Shown here: piece by piece, positions 52,495 through 60,696 of the stretch
Layout of the letters: each line of letters opens with the position of its first letter
How positions within the stretch are numbered: position 1 is the first letter of the stretch
From: Streptomyces fagopyri
GTDB taxonomy: Bacteria > Actinomycetota > Actinomycetes > Streptomycetales > Streptomycetaceae
Assembly: GCF_009498275.1 (NCBI RefSeq)
Contig: NZ_CP045643.1
Coordinates: 7,688,001-7,752,000 of the forward strand
Reading direction: 5' to 3'
Length of the DNA stretch: 64,000 bases
Made by a program: the position numbers and the translations under genes
Notes under the pieces: generated by a model
Database searches by the model: none
What the model was told of the DNA's origin: nothing
Seen by the model: only the letters and a program-made list of their open reading frames with translations

Positions 52495-52938
52495 ATGCTC
52501 AGCAAGAGCGAAGCCGCCGAAGCCGTCCGTCGTGCCAAGGTCAGGACAGGGGTCACATGGGCCCAGCTCGCCGAAGCGGTCGGCAAGCCCCTCGCGTGGA
52601 CGACAGCCGCGCTGCTGGGGCAGCACCCCATGCGCGAGGAGGAGGCGACGACGGCCGCGGCGCTCCTCGAACTCGGCGACGACGCCGTCCTCGCCTTCCA
52701 GCTCCAGCCGACCCGAGGTGCCCTGGACGCCGCGGTCCCCGTGGACCCCACGATCTACCGGCTCTACGAGGTCGTGCAGGTCTACGGTCCGACGATCAAG
52801 GAGCTGATCCACGAGCAGTGCGGCGACGGCATCATGAGCGCGATCAACTTCCGCCTCGACGTGCGGCGCGTGCCCGACCCCGCCGGTGACCGGGTCGTCG
52901 TCACTCTCGACGGGAAATACCTCCCCTACCAGTGGTAG
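52495..52938 (+). CDS. cynS: cyanate hydratase (cyanase)
   Basis: The 147-aa enzyme converts cyanate and bicarbonate to ammonia and carbon dioxide. An N-terminal HTH-like domain (GVTWAQLAEAVGKPLAWTTA) precedes the catalytic domain. The Arg, Glu and Ser of the active site fit YRLYEVVQVYG and GDGIMSAINF. ATG at 52495 follows GGAG at 6 nt. No cyn transporter gene is adjacent. Confidence 0.95.
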   Translation: MLSKSEAAEAVRRAKVRTGVTWAQLAEAVGKPLAWTTAALLGQHPMREEEATTAAALLELGDDAVLAFQLQPTRGALDAAVPVDPTIYRLYEVVQVYGPTIKELIHEQCGDGIMSAINFRLDVRRVPDPAGDRVVVTLDGKYLPYQW

Positions 52939-53013
52939 CGCGCCCCCTGCCCGTGGGGGCGGCCACCGGTGCCCCTCACCGGACTCCGCCGCGCCCGGCC
53001 GAGCGGTAGGCTT

Positions 53014-53045
53014 CCCGGCATGCGCTCGTGCGAGCGCATGCCGGG
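53014..53045. promoter_or_regulatory. perfect 15-bp inverted repeat at the dedA transcription start region
   Basis: CCCGGCATGCGCTCG-TG-CGAGCGCATGCCGGG. TAGGCT at 53007-53012 is a likely -10, which places the start at about 53019, within the left arm. It could be an operator, a 5' mRNA stabilising hairpin, or a terminator of cynS. Confidence 0.6.
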
Positions 53046-53070
53046 AATGACGTAACGGGAGGAACCGGCG

Positions 53071-53721
53071 TTGCACGTCCAGGATTGGCTCGAGACGGTG
53101 CCCGCGGTCAGCATCTACGCGCTGGTGGCCCTGGTCATCGGCCTGGAGAGCCTGGGTATACCCCTGCCCGGCGAGATCATCCTGGTCTCGGCGGCGCTGC
53201 TGTCCTCCCAGCACTCGGGGATCAACCCCGTCATCCTCGGGGCGTGCGCCAGTGTCGGCGCGATCGTCGGCGACTCCATCGGCTACGCGATCGGCCGCAA
53301 GGGCGGACGACCACTGCTGGCCTGGCTCGGTAGGAAGTTCCCACGGCACTTCGGTCCGGGACACGTCGCGACGGCCGAGCGGTCGTTCCAGAAGTGGGGC
53401 ATGTGGGCCGTCTTCTTCGGCCGCTTCATCGCCCTGCTGCGCATCTTCGCGGGACCGCTCGCCGGTGTGCTGAAGATGCCCTACTGGAAGTTCCTCATCG
53501 CCAACGTGCTCGGCGGGATCATCTGGGCCGGGGGCACCACCGCCGTCATCTACTACGTCGGTGTCGTCGCGGAGTCCTGGCTGAAGCGGTTCTCGTGGGT
53601 CGGGCTGGTGGTGGCGGTGCTCATCGGGCTCGCCTCGATGCTGGTCGTCAGGCGCCGGGCGAAGCGGGTGTCCGCCGAGATGGACGAGGCGCGGCCGGAG
53701 CCGGTCGCCGCCGCCGAATAG
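53071..53721 (+). CDS. DedA-family membrane protein
   Basis: The 216-aa protein has the DedA motifs ESLGIPLPGE near residue 27 and FFGRFIALLRIFAGPLAGVL near 115. It has five or so helices. DedA proteins move lipids across membranes (undecaprenyl phosphate, phosphatidylethanolamine). The start is a TTG preceded by GGGAGGA, so TTG initiation is likely. Confidence 0.9.
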   Translation: MHVQDWLETVPAVSIYALVALVIGLESLGIPLPGEIILVSAALLSSQHSGINPVILGACASVGAIVGDSIGYAIGRKGGRPLLAWLGRKFPRHFGPGHVATAERSFQKWGMWAVFFGRFIALLRIFAGPLAGVLKMPYWKFLIANVLGGIIWAGGTTAVIYYVGVVAESWLKRFSWVGLVVAVLIGLASMLVVRRRAKRVSAEMDEARPEPVAAAE

Positions 53722-53793
53722 GTCCTGTCACCGGGACGGGCGGGCCGGCCGCGACCGGTCACGCGGGTCCCCGCGCCCCCGGAGGGGTGCCTC

Positions 53794-54333
53794 TCAGCTC
53801 CCGGAGTTCTCCGACGCGTCCTTGTGGGCCTTGGCGAGCTCGACGTAGAAGGTGCCGTTGAGCGTGAGGCCCTCGCGCTCCTCCTCCGTCAACGGGCGCT
53901 TGACCTTCGCGGGCACGCCCGCCACCAGTGAGCCGGGCGGGACCCGCATCCCCTGCGGGACCAGGGCCTGGGCCGCGACCAGCGAACCGGCGCCGATCAC
54001 CGCGCCGTTGAGGACCGTGGCCCCCATCCCGATCAGGCAGTCGTCCTCGACGGTGGCCCCGTGCAGTACGGCGTTGTGCCCGATCGAGACACGCTCGCCC
54101 ACGGTGACGGGAAAGCCGGGATCGACGTGCAGGGTGCAGTTGTCCTGGACGTTGCTGTCGGCGCCTATGACGATCGGCCCGCAGTCCGCCCGCAGCACCG
54201 CGCCGTACCAGACACTCGCGCCCGCCCGCAGGGTGACGTCCCCGATGACCACCGCCGTGCGCGCCGTGAACGCCTCCGGGTCCACCCGCGGATCCTTGCC
54301 GCCGATCCCCATGATCAGCGCCTGCTGCGTCAT
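53794..54333 (-). CDS. gamma-carbonic anhydrase-like hexapeptide protein (YrdA/CaiE type)
   Basis: The 179-aa protein is a left-handed beta-helix of hexapeptide repeats. The metal-binding His residues are in NCTLHVDPG and IGHNAVLHGA (about residues 68-90), spaced as in gamma-carbonic anhydrase. Catalysis is unproven, as many YrdA homologues are inactive. ATG follows GAGGAGG. Confidence 0.87.
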   Translation of the reverse strand: MTQQALIMGIGGKDPRVDPEAFTARTAVVIGDVTLRAGASVWYGAVLRADCGPIVIGADSNVQDNCTLHVDPGFPVTVGERVSIGHNAVLHGATVEDDCLIGMGATVLNGAVIGAGSLVAAQALVPQGMRVPPGSLVAGVPAKVKRPLTEEEREGLTLNGTFYVELAKAHKDASENSGS

Positions 54334-54450
54334 CGCCGCCTCCTCGTCGTCGGTACACCGGCACCGTATGCCATGATCCCCGACCCGGTGGGGCGAAGAT
54401 CACAGCCGTGATCTCTGCTGGCCCCTCCCGCCCCTGAGTACCGTGAGCGA

Positions 54451-55248
54451 GTGCCCAGCAACAGGAACGCGTTCTCGTCATGGCGGCGCCGTCTCGTGCA
54501 GAACGCCGTCCACGCGGGCTGGGCCTGGGTGCAGCGCACGGCCTCGGTCACGGCCGAACACCCGGGGCGGCTGCGCTTCGGGGCGATCGGAACAGGTACC
54601 AGACTCGCCTTCCCGCTCGGCACCGTGTTCGGTGAACCGTGGATCCACCTCGGCGACCACTGCATCGTCGGCGAACAGGTCACCCTCACCGCGGGGCTGA
54701 TGCCCGACCTCGACCTCGGCCCCGACCCGATCCTGCGCCTGGGTGACGGTGTGGTGCTCGGCCGCGGCAGCCATGTCATCGCCGACACGACGGTCACCAT
54801 CGGCAGCGACTGCTACTTCGGGCCGTACGTGTACGTGACGTCCACCAACCACTCGTACGACGATCCGCACGAGCCCATCGGCAAGCAGTGGCCGCGGATG
54901 GAGCCGGTGGAGATCGGTCCCGGCTGCTGGATCGGCACCGGGGCGGTGATCCTGCCCGGAGCACGGATCGGGCGGAACGTCGTGGTGGCGGCCGGTGCGG
55001 TGGTACGCGGCACGGTCCCCGACCACGCGGTCGTGGCGGGCGCTCCCGCCCGGGTCGTGCGGCGCTGGGATGCGGCGGCCGGATGGCAGCCGCCGCTGCG
55101 GACGCCGGCGCCGGTGCCGATCCCCGACGGTGTCACGCCGGAGCAACTGCTCGCGCTGTCGGGACTGGACGAGGCGGCCGTCGCACGGCTCGCGGAGCTG
55201 GACCTCGCGGCCGGGGAGGCCGCCGGGGACGTACGCGCCGAGTCCTGA
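54451..55248 (+). CDS. hexapeptide-repeat acyltransferase (WbbJ-like)
   Basis: The 265-aa protein has hexapeptide repeats from about residue 60 (LGDHCIVGEQVTLTAGL, LRLGDGVVLGRGSHVIADTT) to 200. The catalytic NHS-like His sits in TSTNHSYDDPHEP. It likely transfers acetyl or acyl groups to a sugar or lipid. TACCGT is 6 nt before the GTG, so it is probably leaderless. It is divergent from the gamma-carbonic anhydrase gene. Confidence 0.88.
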   Translation: MPSNRNAFSSWRRRLVQNAVHAGWAWVQRTASVTAEHPGRLRFGAIGTGTRLAFPLGTVFGEPWIHLGDHCIVGEQVTLTAGLMPDLDLGPDPILRLGDGVVLGRGSHVIADTTVTIGSDCYFGPYVYVTSTNHSYDDPHEPIGKQWPRMEPVEIGPGCWIGTGAVILPGARIGRNVVVAAGAVVRGTVPDHAVVAGAPARVVRRWDAAAGWQPPLRTPAPVPIPDGVTPEQLLALSGLDEAAVARLAELDLAAGEAAGDVRAES

Positions 55249-55255
55249 CCCGGCC

Positions 55256-55385
55256 CCGAACCGTCGTGAGCGTGACGGTCGCGGCTCAACCGTCGTGACC
55301 GTCACCGGGTCGGTTCGTCGCGAGCGTCACCGGGTCGACCCGTGGTGAGCGTGACCGTCCCGGCTCAACCCGTCGCGAGCATGAC
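55256..55385. repeat. degenerate ~25-30-bp repeats containing the EamA stop codon
   Basis: CCGTCGTGAGCGTGACGGTC at 55261 is followed by four variants, the last overlapping the C-terminal codons and TCA stop (55365-55367) of the minus-strand EamA gene. Confidence 0.8.
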
Positions 55386-56222
55386 CGTGCCGATCAGTGC
55401 CAGGCCCGCGCCCGCCGCCTGGACGCCGCGCAGCCGTTCGCTGAGGAAGCCGCGGGCGGCCAGGGCCGTGACCACCGGGTAGAGCGAGGCGAGCACGGCG
55501 GCCACCGTCACCGGGCCGAGGTGGGCGGCGACGGAGTACGTGCCGTTGGCCGCCACGTCGGCGAGCCCGACGAAGGCGAACGACGGGAGCGCCCGCCAGG
55601 GGAAGCCGTCGCCGGGGAGCCCCGCGGAGCCGCGCCGCACCGAGGCCCACAACGCGGTGCCGCCGGCGACCACGTTGGTCACGCGCTGCACGAACAGGGC
55701 GAGGAACAGCCCCGTGACCGACGAGGACGCCTCCGCGATCAGGACGAACACCGTGCCGAAGCCCAGCGCGGCGAGCAGCGTCAGCAGGATCGCCTGCCGC
55801 TGCACGGGGGCGCCCCTGAACTGCGGGCCGCCCGCGAGGACCACACCGGCGACGGCGACCGCGATGCCCGCGAACTGCAGCGGCCCGGGACGCTCGCCGA
55901 GGACGAGTCCGACGGTGAGCGGGACAGCGACCCCCAGGGAGCCGAGCGGCGAGACCACACCCATCGGCCCCAGGGCGAGGGCCTTGTAGAACGAGAAGAG
56001 TGCGACCGGTCCCACCAGGCCGGCCGCGACCGCGAACCACAGGCGCGGTCCCGCCTCGCCCCAGGCGCCGGTCGCGACCACGATCACGCCGAGGACGGCC
56101 GCGGCGACCGCCTGGGAGACGACGACCACGGTGAGGGCGGGCGTCCGCCGGGTCAGCAGGCCTCCGCCGAAGTCGGCCAGGCCCCACAGGAGGCTGGTGG
56201 CCAGGGCGAAGAGCGCTGTCAT
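55365..56222 (-). CDS. EamA-family transporter
   Basis: The 285-aa protein has ten membrane helices in two EamA repeats (FALATSLLWGLADFGGGLLT at the start and AAVLASLYPVVTALAARGFL near 235). It is divergent from an XRE-cupin regulator, with paired dyads between them, so the regulator probably controls it. Substrate unknown. Confidence 0.88.
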   Translation of the reverse strand: MTALFALATSLLWGLADFGGGLLTRRTPALTVVVVSQAVAAAVLGVIVVATGAWGEAGPRLWFAVAAGLVGPVALFSFYKALALGPMGVVSPLGSLGVAVPLTVGLVLGERPGPLQFAGIAVAVAGVVLAGGPQFRGAPVQRQAILLTLLAALGFGTVFVLIAEASSSVTGLFLALFVQRVTNVVAGGTALWASVRRGSAGLPGDGFPWRALPSFAFVGLADVAANGTYSVAAHLGPVTVAAVLASLYPVVTALAARGFLSERLRGVQAAGAGLALIGTVMLATG

Positions 56223-56240
56223 GAGTCGCCTCGCAGTACA

Positions 56241-56289
56241 GTTCGGTGAACGATCGGGTGCACCACACCATAGTTCACTCTATTGAACT
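56241..56289. promoter_or_regulatory. paired dyads between EamA and XRE-cupin genes
   Basis: GTTCGGTGAAC (56241-56251) and AGTTCA-N6-TGAACT (56272-56289) share the GTTC/GAAC half-site. Both lie in the shared promoter region. Confidence 0.65.
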
Positions 56290-56315
56290 CTGTCATTCAT
56301 GATATTGGACGGAAT

Positions 56316-56888
56316 GTGTCGGATCTCGACCTGCTGACCCAGTCCCTGGGGCGCAACGTGAAGCGCTGGCGCACCGAGCGCGGCTTCACCCTGGAAGCAC
56401 TCGCCGCCCGCGCCGGAGTCAGCCGTGGCATGCTCATCCAGATCGAGCAGGCCAGGACCAACCCCAGCCTCGGAACCGTCGTCAAGATCGGCGACGCGCT
56501 CGGCGTCAGCATCACCACGCTTCTCGACTACGAACAGGGCCCCAAGGTCCGTATCGTCCCGGCCGAGCAGGCCGTACGGCTGTGGCACACCGACGCGGGC
56601 AGCTACAACCGGCTGCTCGCGGGCACCGAGGCGCCCGGCCCGCTGGAGATGTGGGACTGGCGCCTGATGCCGGGCGAGGGCAGCCCCTCCGACCCGCACC
56701 CCACGGGCACCGTGGAGCTCGTCCATGTCACGGCGGGCGATCTGACCCTCACCGTGGACGGCGTGGCCCACCGCGTACCGGCGGGAGCGAGCGCCTCCTT
56801 CGAGGCCAACACCCCGCACCGGTACGGCAATGACGGCGACGTACCCGTGGAGATGGTCATGGCGGTATCGGTCCCGCTCGTGCACTGA
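56316..56888 (+). CDS. XRE-family regulator with cupin domain
   Basis: The 190-aa protein has an HTH at residues 14-70 (LGRNVKRWRTERGFTLEALA, AGVSRGMLIQIEQARTNPSL). A C-terminal cupin beta-barrel follows (HPTGTVELVHVTAGDLTLTV). Such regulators bind small ligands through the cupin. GTG at 56316 with GGACGG upstream was chosen; a TTG at 56283 would add 11 residues. It probably controls the divergent EamA gene. Confidence 0.9.
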   Translation: MSDLDLLTQSLGRNVKRWRTERGFTLEALAARAGVSRGMLIQIEQARTNPSLGTVVKIGDALGVSITTLLDYEQGPKVRIVPAEQAVRLWHTDAGSYNRLLAGTEAPGPLEMWDWRLMPGEGSPSDPHPTGTVELVHVTAGDLTLTVDGVAHRVPAGASASFEANTPHRYGNDGDVPVEMVMAVSVPLVH

Positions 56889-56931
56889 GACCGCCGGCCG
56901 GGCACCCCCGAGCGGCTGTTACCGTGCGGGC

Positions 56932-57489
56932 ATGCGCGCCCCCATCGGACACTTCGACCACGCCACGCCCGCTCCCGAGTGCCTCGGCGAACTCGTCGGC
57001 CCGGTCGCCGACGCCGTACGCGCCTGGCGGGGCACCGTCCCCGCCGAGCAGATCGTGTACGTCGACACGGACCCCGATCGGGCCGACACCGCGACCTTCG
57101 TCGAGCACTACGGCAAGGAACTGCTCGAACAGTCCGCCAACTGCGTGGTCGTCGCGGGCAAGAGGGGCGCGGAGACCACGCTCGCCGCGTGCCTGGTCCT
57201 CTCCACCACCCGGGTCGACGTCAACGGTGTCGTCCGCCGCCGACTCGGCGCCCGCAAGGCCTCGTTCGCGTCGATGGACATGGCGACCGGTGAAACCGGC
57301 ATGGAGTACGGCGGCATCACCCCAGTCGGGCTGCCCGGTGGCTGGCCCCTGCTGGTGGACTCCGCGGTCGTCGAACTGCCGTACGTCCTGGTCGGCAGCG
57401 GCCGGCGGCGCGGAAAACTGCTGGTGCCGGGCAAGGCGTTCGGGGAGCTGCCGAACGCCGTGGTGATCGAGGGGCTCGGGATCGGCTGA
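56932..57489 (+). CDS. YbaK/EbsC-type aminoacyl-tRNA deacylase
   Basis: The 185-aa protein has the YbaK-like fold: QSANCVVVAGKRGAETTLAA near residue 70, ARKASFASMDMATGETGMEY near 110, and GGITPVGLPGGWPLLVD. The family hydrolyses mischarged tRNA such as Cys-tRNAPro. TACCGT lies 6 nt before the ATG, suggesting a leaderless message. Confidence 0.87.
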   Translation: MRAPIGHFDHATPAPECLGELVGPVADAVRAWRGTVPAEQIVYVDTDPDRADTATFVEHYGKELLEQSANCVVVAGKRGAETTLAACLVLSTTRVDVNGVVRRRLGARKASFASMDMATGETGMEYGGITPVGLPGGWPLLVDSAVVELPYVLVGSGRRRGKLLVPGKAFGELPNAVVIEGLGIG

Positions 57490-57548
57490 CCGGCCCGTCG
57501 CGGGTCGACCGCTTGCCCTGGTCGGCGCACGCTCAGGAGGATGACGTC

Positions 57549-58397
57549 ATGCCGACCTTCTCCGCCCCCGACGGAACCACGCTCGCCCACCACGCCGTGG
57601 GGGAGGGCGAGCCGCTGCTCTGTCTGCCCGGCGGCCCCATGCGGGCCTCCGCCTACCTCGGTGAACTCGGCGGACTGGCACGGCACCGCCGCCTCCACCT
57701 GCTCGATCTGCGCGGAACCGGCGACTCCGCCGCTCCGGCCGACCCGGCGACGTACCGCTGCGACCGGCAGGTCGGTGACGTCGAGGCCTTCCGCGCACAC
57801 CTGGGGCTCGACCGCGTCGATGTCCTCGCCCACTCGGCGGCCGGCGACCTCGCCCTGCTGCACGCGGCCGCGCATCCGCACCGTGTGCGCAGCCTCACCC
57901 TGGTGACCGCCCGTGCGCGGGCGCTCGGCGTCGACTTCACCCCGGAGCACCGCCGGGAGGCGGCCCTGACGCGCCGGTCGGAACCGTGGTTCGAGGAGGC
58001 GTACGAGGCCTTCGAAAGGATCTGGGCCGGCTCGTCCGCCGACGCCGACTGGGACGCCGTCGCCCCCTTCTTCTACGGCCGCTGGGACGCGACCGCGCGG
58101 GCGCACGCCGCGGGCGAGGTCGGACAGACCAATGAGGAGGCCGCGGATCTGTACGCGTCCGCCGGTGCCTTCCGGCCCGGCGCGGCCCGCGCCGCCGTCG
58201 CCGCGCTGGACGCACGGGTCCTGCTGCTCGTGGGCGCGCTGGACGGCGGACCGCTGCCGCGGGTGGCCGCCGGCGTCGCGGAGCTGATCCCCGGGGCGGG
58301 ACTGGTCGTCCAGCCGGGTGCCGGGCACTTCCCGTGGCTCGACGACCCGCGGTTCTTCACGGAGACCGTCGTGGCCTTCCTCGACCGGGAGCGGTGA
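57549..58397 (+). CDS. alpha/beta hydrolase
   Basis: The 282-aa protein has the oxyanion motif CLPGGP near residue 25, DLRGTGDS, the nucleophile Ser in LAHSAAGD (near 97), and the catalytic His in GAGHFPWLDD. It resembles proline iminopeptidase-like hydrolases. ATG at 57549 follows AGGAGG at 9 nt. Substrate unknown. Confidence 0.9.
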   Translation: MPTFSAPDGTTLAHHAVGEGEPLLCLPGGPMRASAYLGELGGLARHRRLHLLDLRGTGDSAAPADPATYRCDRQVGDVEAFRAHLGLDRVDVLAHSAAGDLALLHAAAHPHRVRSLTLVTARARALGVDFTPEHRREAALTRRSEPWFEEAYEAFERIWAGSSADADWDAVAPFFYGRWDATARAHAAGEVGQTNEEAADLYASAGAFRPGAARAAVAALDARVLLLVGALDGGPLPRVAAGVAELIPGAGLVVQPGAGHFPWLDDPRFFTETVVAFLDRER

Positions 58398-58407
58398 CGA
58401 GCGAGGG

Positions 58408-58430
58408 TCCTGCCGGGTGACCCGGCGGGA
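58408..58430. terminator. bidirectional hairpin between hydrolase and GNAT genes
   Basis: TCC-T-GCCGGGT-G-ACCCGGC-G-GGA forms an imperfect stem in the 33-bp convergent gap. Confidence 0.65.
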
Positions 58431-58871
58431 TCAGGCCAGCCGCAGGTCGATCCACTCCGCGGTGTCGCCCGGCAGCACGTAGCGCTCGGTCTCGGCGAAC
58501 CCGTGCTTCAGGGCGAAGCGCAGCCCGTCCTCGTTCGAGGCGAGGACGACCGTCTCGATCACCGCGGCGCCCAGCGCCCGCGCCTGCTCCAGTCCGCGCT
58601 CGTACAACTCCTCGCCGAATCCCCGGCCGCGGTGCTCGGGCAGCACCCGGGCGATCACCGTGGCCGTCGAGGTGTCCTCCTTCGGCGGGCGCACGGTCGT
58701 GCAGCCCACCAGCACGTCACCGAGGTGGACGACCTCCAGGAGGTTGCGGCCGGCCCGCTCCCGGACCTCGTCGAGCGACATGGCGGCGGGAGGGACGATC
58801 ACGTTGTGGACGTGACGCCAGGCTTCGAGGGCGGGTTCGTCGACCGGCCGCCGGAAGAGAAGAGTGGGCAC
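58431..58871 (-). CDS. GNAT-family N-acetyltransferase
   Basis: The 146-aa protein has the acetyl-CoA loop ARVLPEHRGRGFGEELY near residue 85 and VVLASNEDGLRFALKHGF near 118. The start is uncertain: GTG at 58871, or TTG at 58907 inside an inverted repeat. No ribosome site is clear. Substrate unknown. Confidence 0.85.
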   Translation of the reverse strand: MPTLLFRRPVDEPALEAWRHVHNVIVPPAAMSLDEVRERAGRNLLEVVHLGDVLVGCTTVRPPKEDTSTATVIARVLPEHRGRGFGEELYERGLEQARALGAAVIETVVLASNEDGLRFALKHGFAETERYVLPGDTAEWIDLRLA

Positions 58872-58878
58872 CGCAGCA

Positions 58879-58917
58879 GCAAACCCGGCCGCCGCGCGCG
58901 TCGTCAACCGGGTTTGC
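58879..58917. terminator. inverted repeat between CoA-binding and GNAT genes
   Basis: GCAAACCCGG and CCGGGTTTGC (perfect 10 bp) flank 19 nt. On the minus strand it follows the CoA-binding stop (58945), so it may be its terminator or a mRNA boundary. Confidence 0.55.
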
Positions 58918-58944
58918 CGGAAGGGTCCGGGACGGCGGGGCCGG

Positions 58945-59352
58945 TCAGCCGAGGCGGGGGATCTCTATGGCGGGGCAGCGGTCCATGACCATGTCGAGCC
59001 CGGCGGCGCGGGTACGGTCGTACGCGGCCTCGTCGACGACGCCGAGCTGGAACCAGACGGCCTCGGCCCCGATCGCGACGGCCTCGTCGGCCACGGTCCC
59101 GGCGAGGTCGCTGTTGACGAAGACGTCGACGACATCGACGTCGAACGGGATCGCGTCGAGCGAGGGATAGCCCTTCTCGCCGTGGACGGTCTCGGCCTTC
59201 GGGTGCACGGGGACGATCCGCTTGCCGTGACGCCGCAGGACGTCGGCGACTCCGTACGCCGCGCGCCCCTCGTTCGACGAGAGGCCGACGATCGCCCAGG
59301 TGTCGCCGAGTTCGTTCAGGATCCTGCGGATGGTCGCCTGGTCGCCGTACAC
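58945..59352 (-). CDS. CoA-binding domain protein (YccU-like)
   Basis: The 135-aa protein has the CoA-binding Rossmann fold: WAIVGLSSNEGRAAYGVADV near residue 20, VDVVDVFVNSDLAG, and VWFQLGVVDEAAYDRTRAAG. GTG at 59352 follows AGGAGGA; the upstream frame lacks a ribosome site. Role unknown. Confidence 0.88.
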   Translation of the reverse strand: MYGDQATIRRILNELGDTWAIVGLSSNEGRAAYGVADVLRRHGKRIVPVHPKAETVHGEKGYPSLDAIPFDVDVVDVFVNSDLAGTVADEAVAIGAEAVWFQLGVVDEAAYDRTRAAGLDMVMDRCPAIEIPRLG

Positions 59353-59496
59353 GGTCGTCCTCCTGGGGTGCCTGCCGTCGAATGTCCTCGCTGTCCAGCG
59401 GGAGAACAGCGGACGGCGCACGGTGATTCCCCCGGCCCGCCGGGGAGCGCGCGGGGGCCCGGCCGTGAGGGCGGGGTACCGGGCAGCGCCGGGGAA

Positions 59497-60366
59497 TCAG
59501 GCGCGGTCCGCCGCCGCGTCCAGCAGGGTCATCGCGTCGTACCCGGGCGTGCCGCGCTCGGCGTAGTAGGCGACCAGCCGGTGGCCGGCGGTGTCGTCGA
59601 GGTGCATGGACTGGTAGCCGAGGGTCAGGTCGCCGACCTCCGGATGGTGGAACGTCCTGTGGCCGTGGGAGCGCAGCCGTACGTCGTAGTGGTCCCACAG
59701 GCGGGCGAAATCGGGGCTCTTCAGGAGGAGTTCGTCGACCAGTTCGGCCAGGTCGGGGGCGTCCGGGTCGGTGCCGGCGAGCGCGCGCATCCGGCCGACG
59801 CAGGCGCGGACCTGCTCGTCCCAGTCGTCGAACAGCGAGGGCGCGTCCGGGTACAGGAAGACGTAGCGCGCCACGTTGCGCCTGCGCACGGGCCACTCGT
59901 CCAGGCCGGCCAGGAGTCGCATCCCGCCCGGGTTGCAGGCGAGCACGTCCGATGTACGGCTGACCACGTGTGCCGGGTTGGGCCGCAGGTTCTCCAGGAG
60001 CAGCCTGACGCCGGGCCGCACGGACCGGGTGGGTGTCGCCGGTGCCTCGCGCGCGCCGCCGGCGGCGCGCGCGACGAGGTCACGCAGATGCTCGTGCTCC
60101 TGCGCGTCCAGCCGGAGGGCACCGGCGAGGGCGTCCACGACCGCGGGGCCGGGACGGTTCTCCCGGCCGCGCTCCAGCCGCGTGTAGTACTCGATGCTCA
60201 CCCCGGCGAGCATGGCCAGCTCCTCGCGGCGCAGTCCGGGCGCGCGGCGCAGGGCGGGGCCGATCCTGAGCCCGGCCTCCTCCGGGGACACATGGGCGCG
60301 GCGGGCGCGCAGGAAGCTCCCCAGATCCGTGCCGCCGCCGCTGCCGTTCTGCCGCTCGCGTGCCAT
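59497..60366 (-). CDS. XRE-family regulator with MmyB-like C-terminal domain
   Basis: The 289-aa protein has an HTH at residues 14-80 (LGSFLRARRAHVSPEEAGLR, GVSIEYYTRLERGRENRPGP). A PAS-like MmyB ligand domain follows (DVLACNPGGMRLLAGLDEWP; NVARYVFLYPDAPSLFDDWD). CACACT lies 7 nt before the ATG at 60366; GTG at 60372 is an alternative. It is divergent from an SDR gene that it may control. Confidence 0.9.
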   Translation of the reverse strand: MARERQNGSGGGTDLGSFLRARRAHVSPEEAGLRIGPALRRAPGLRREELAMLAGVSIEYYTRLERGRENRPGPAVVDALAGALRLDAQEHEHLRDLVARAAGGAREAPATPTRSVRPGVRLLLENLRPNPAHVVSRTSDVLACNPGGMRLLAGLDEWPVRRRNVARYVFLYPDAPSLFDDWDEQVRACVGRMRALAGTDPDAPDLAELVDELLLKSPDFARLWDHYDVRLRSHGHRTFHHPEVGDLTLGYQSMHLDDTAGHRLVAYYAERGTPGYDAMTLLDAAADRA

Positions 60367-60696
60367 GGGCACCAGTGTGGCAGCCCTGTGACCTGCGGGG
60401 CCGGAGAGTGAGGGGCCGTGTCACGCCCCGAACACTCTTCCCCGGACGGGGCGGTCTGCCGGGATGCGGGTGGGGACGGCAGGCGGGAAGCTCGGTGAGG
60501 GTGCCCCCGTGGAAGCCGACGCGGGCCGCGGTCCAGCCGCCCTCCGCGGACGGGGCGGGCGCAGCCGGAACGCCGGCTCCGCTTCGTACCCCTGCTCGGA
60601 TTCACGCACCTCCTCCGGCACATGCTCCGGCACCTCCTGCGACTTGTACGCTCGCCCGGATTCGTACGCCCGCCCCGAAACCACCCGAGGAAGACC
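60367..60696. other. divergent intergenic region
   Basis: No gene seen. TACGCTCGCCCGGATTCGTA and related direct repeats near 60645-60675 precede the SDR gene. The region presumably holds both promoters. Confidence 0.45.

Noticed and set aside
52100..52807. Long ORFs running through the 7-bp repeat (both strands)
   Set aside because: Heptamer repeats keep all frames open. Repetitive RRSPFAV and NGERRTA products have no start or ribosome site and are artefacts.
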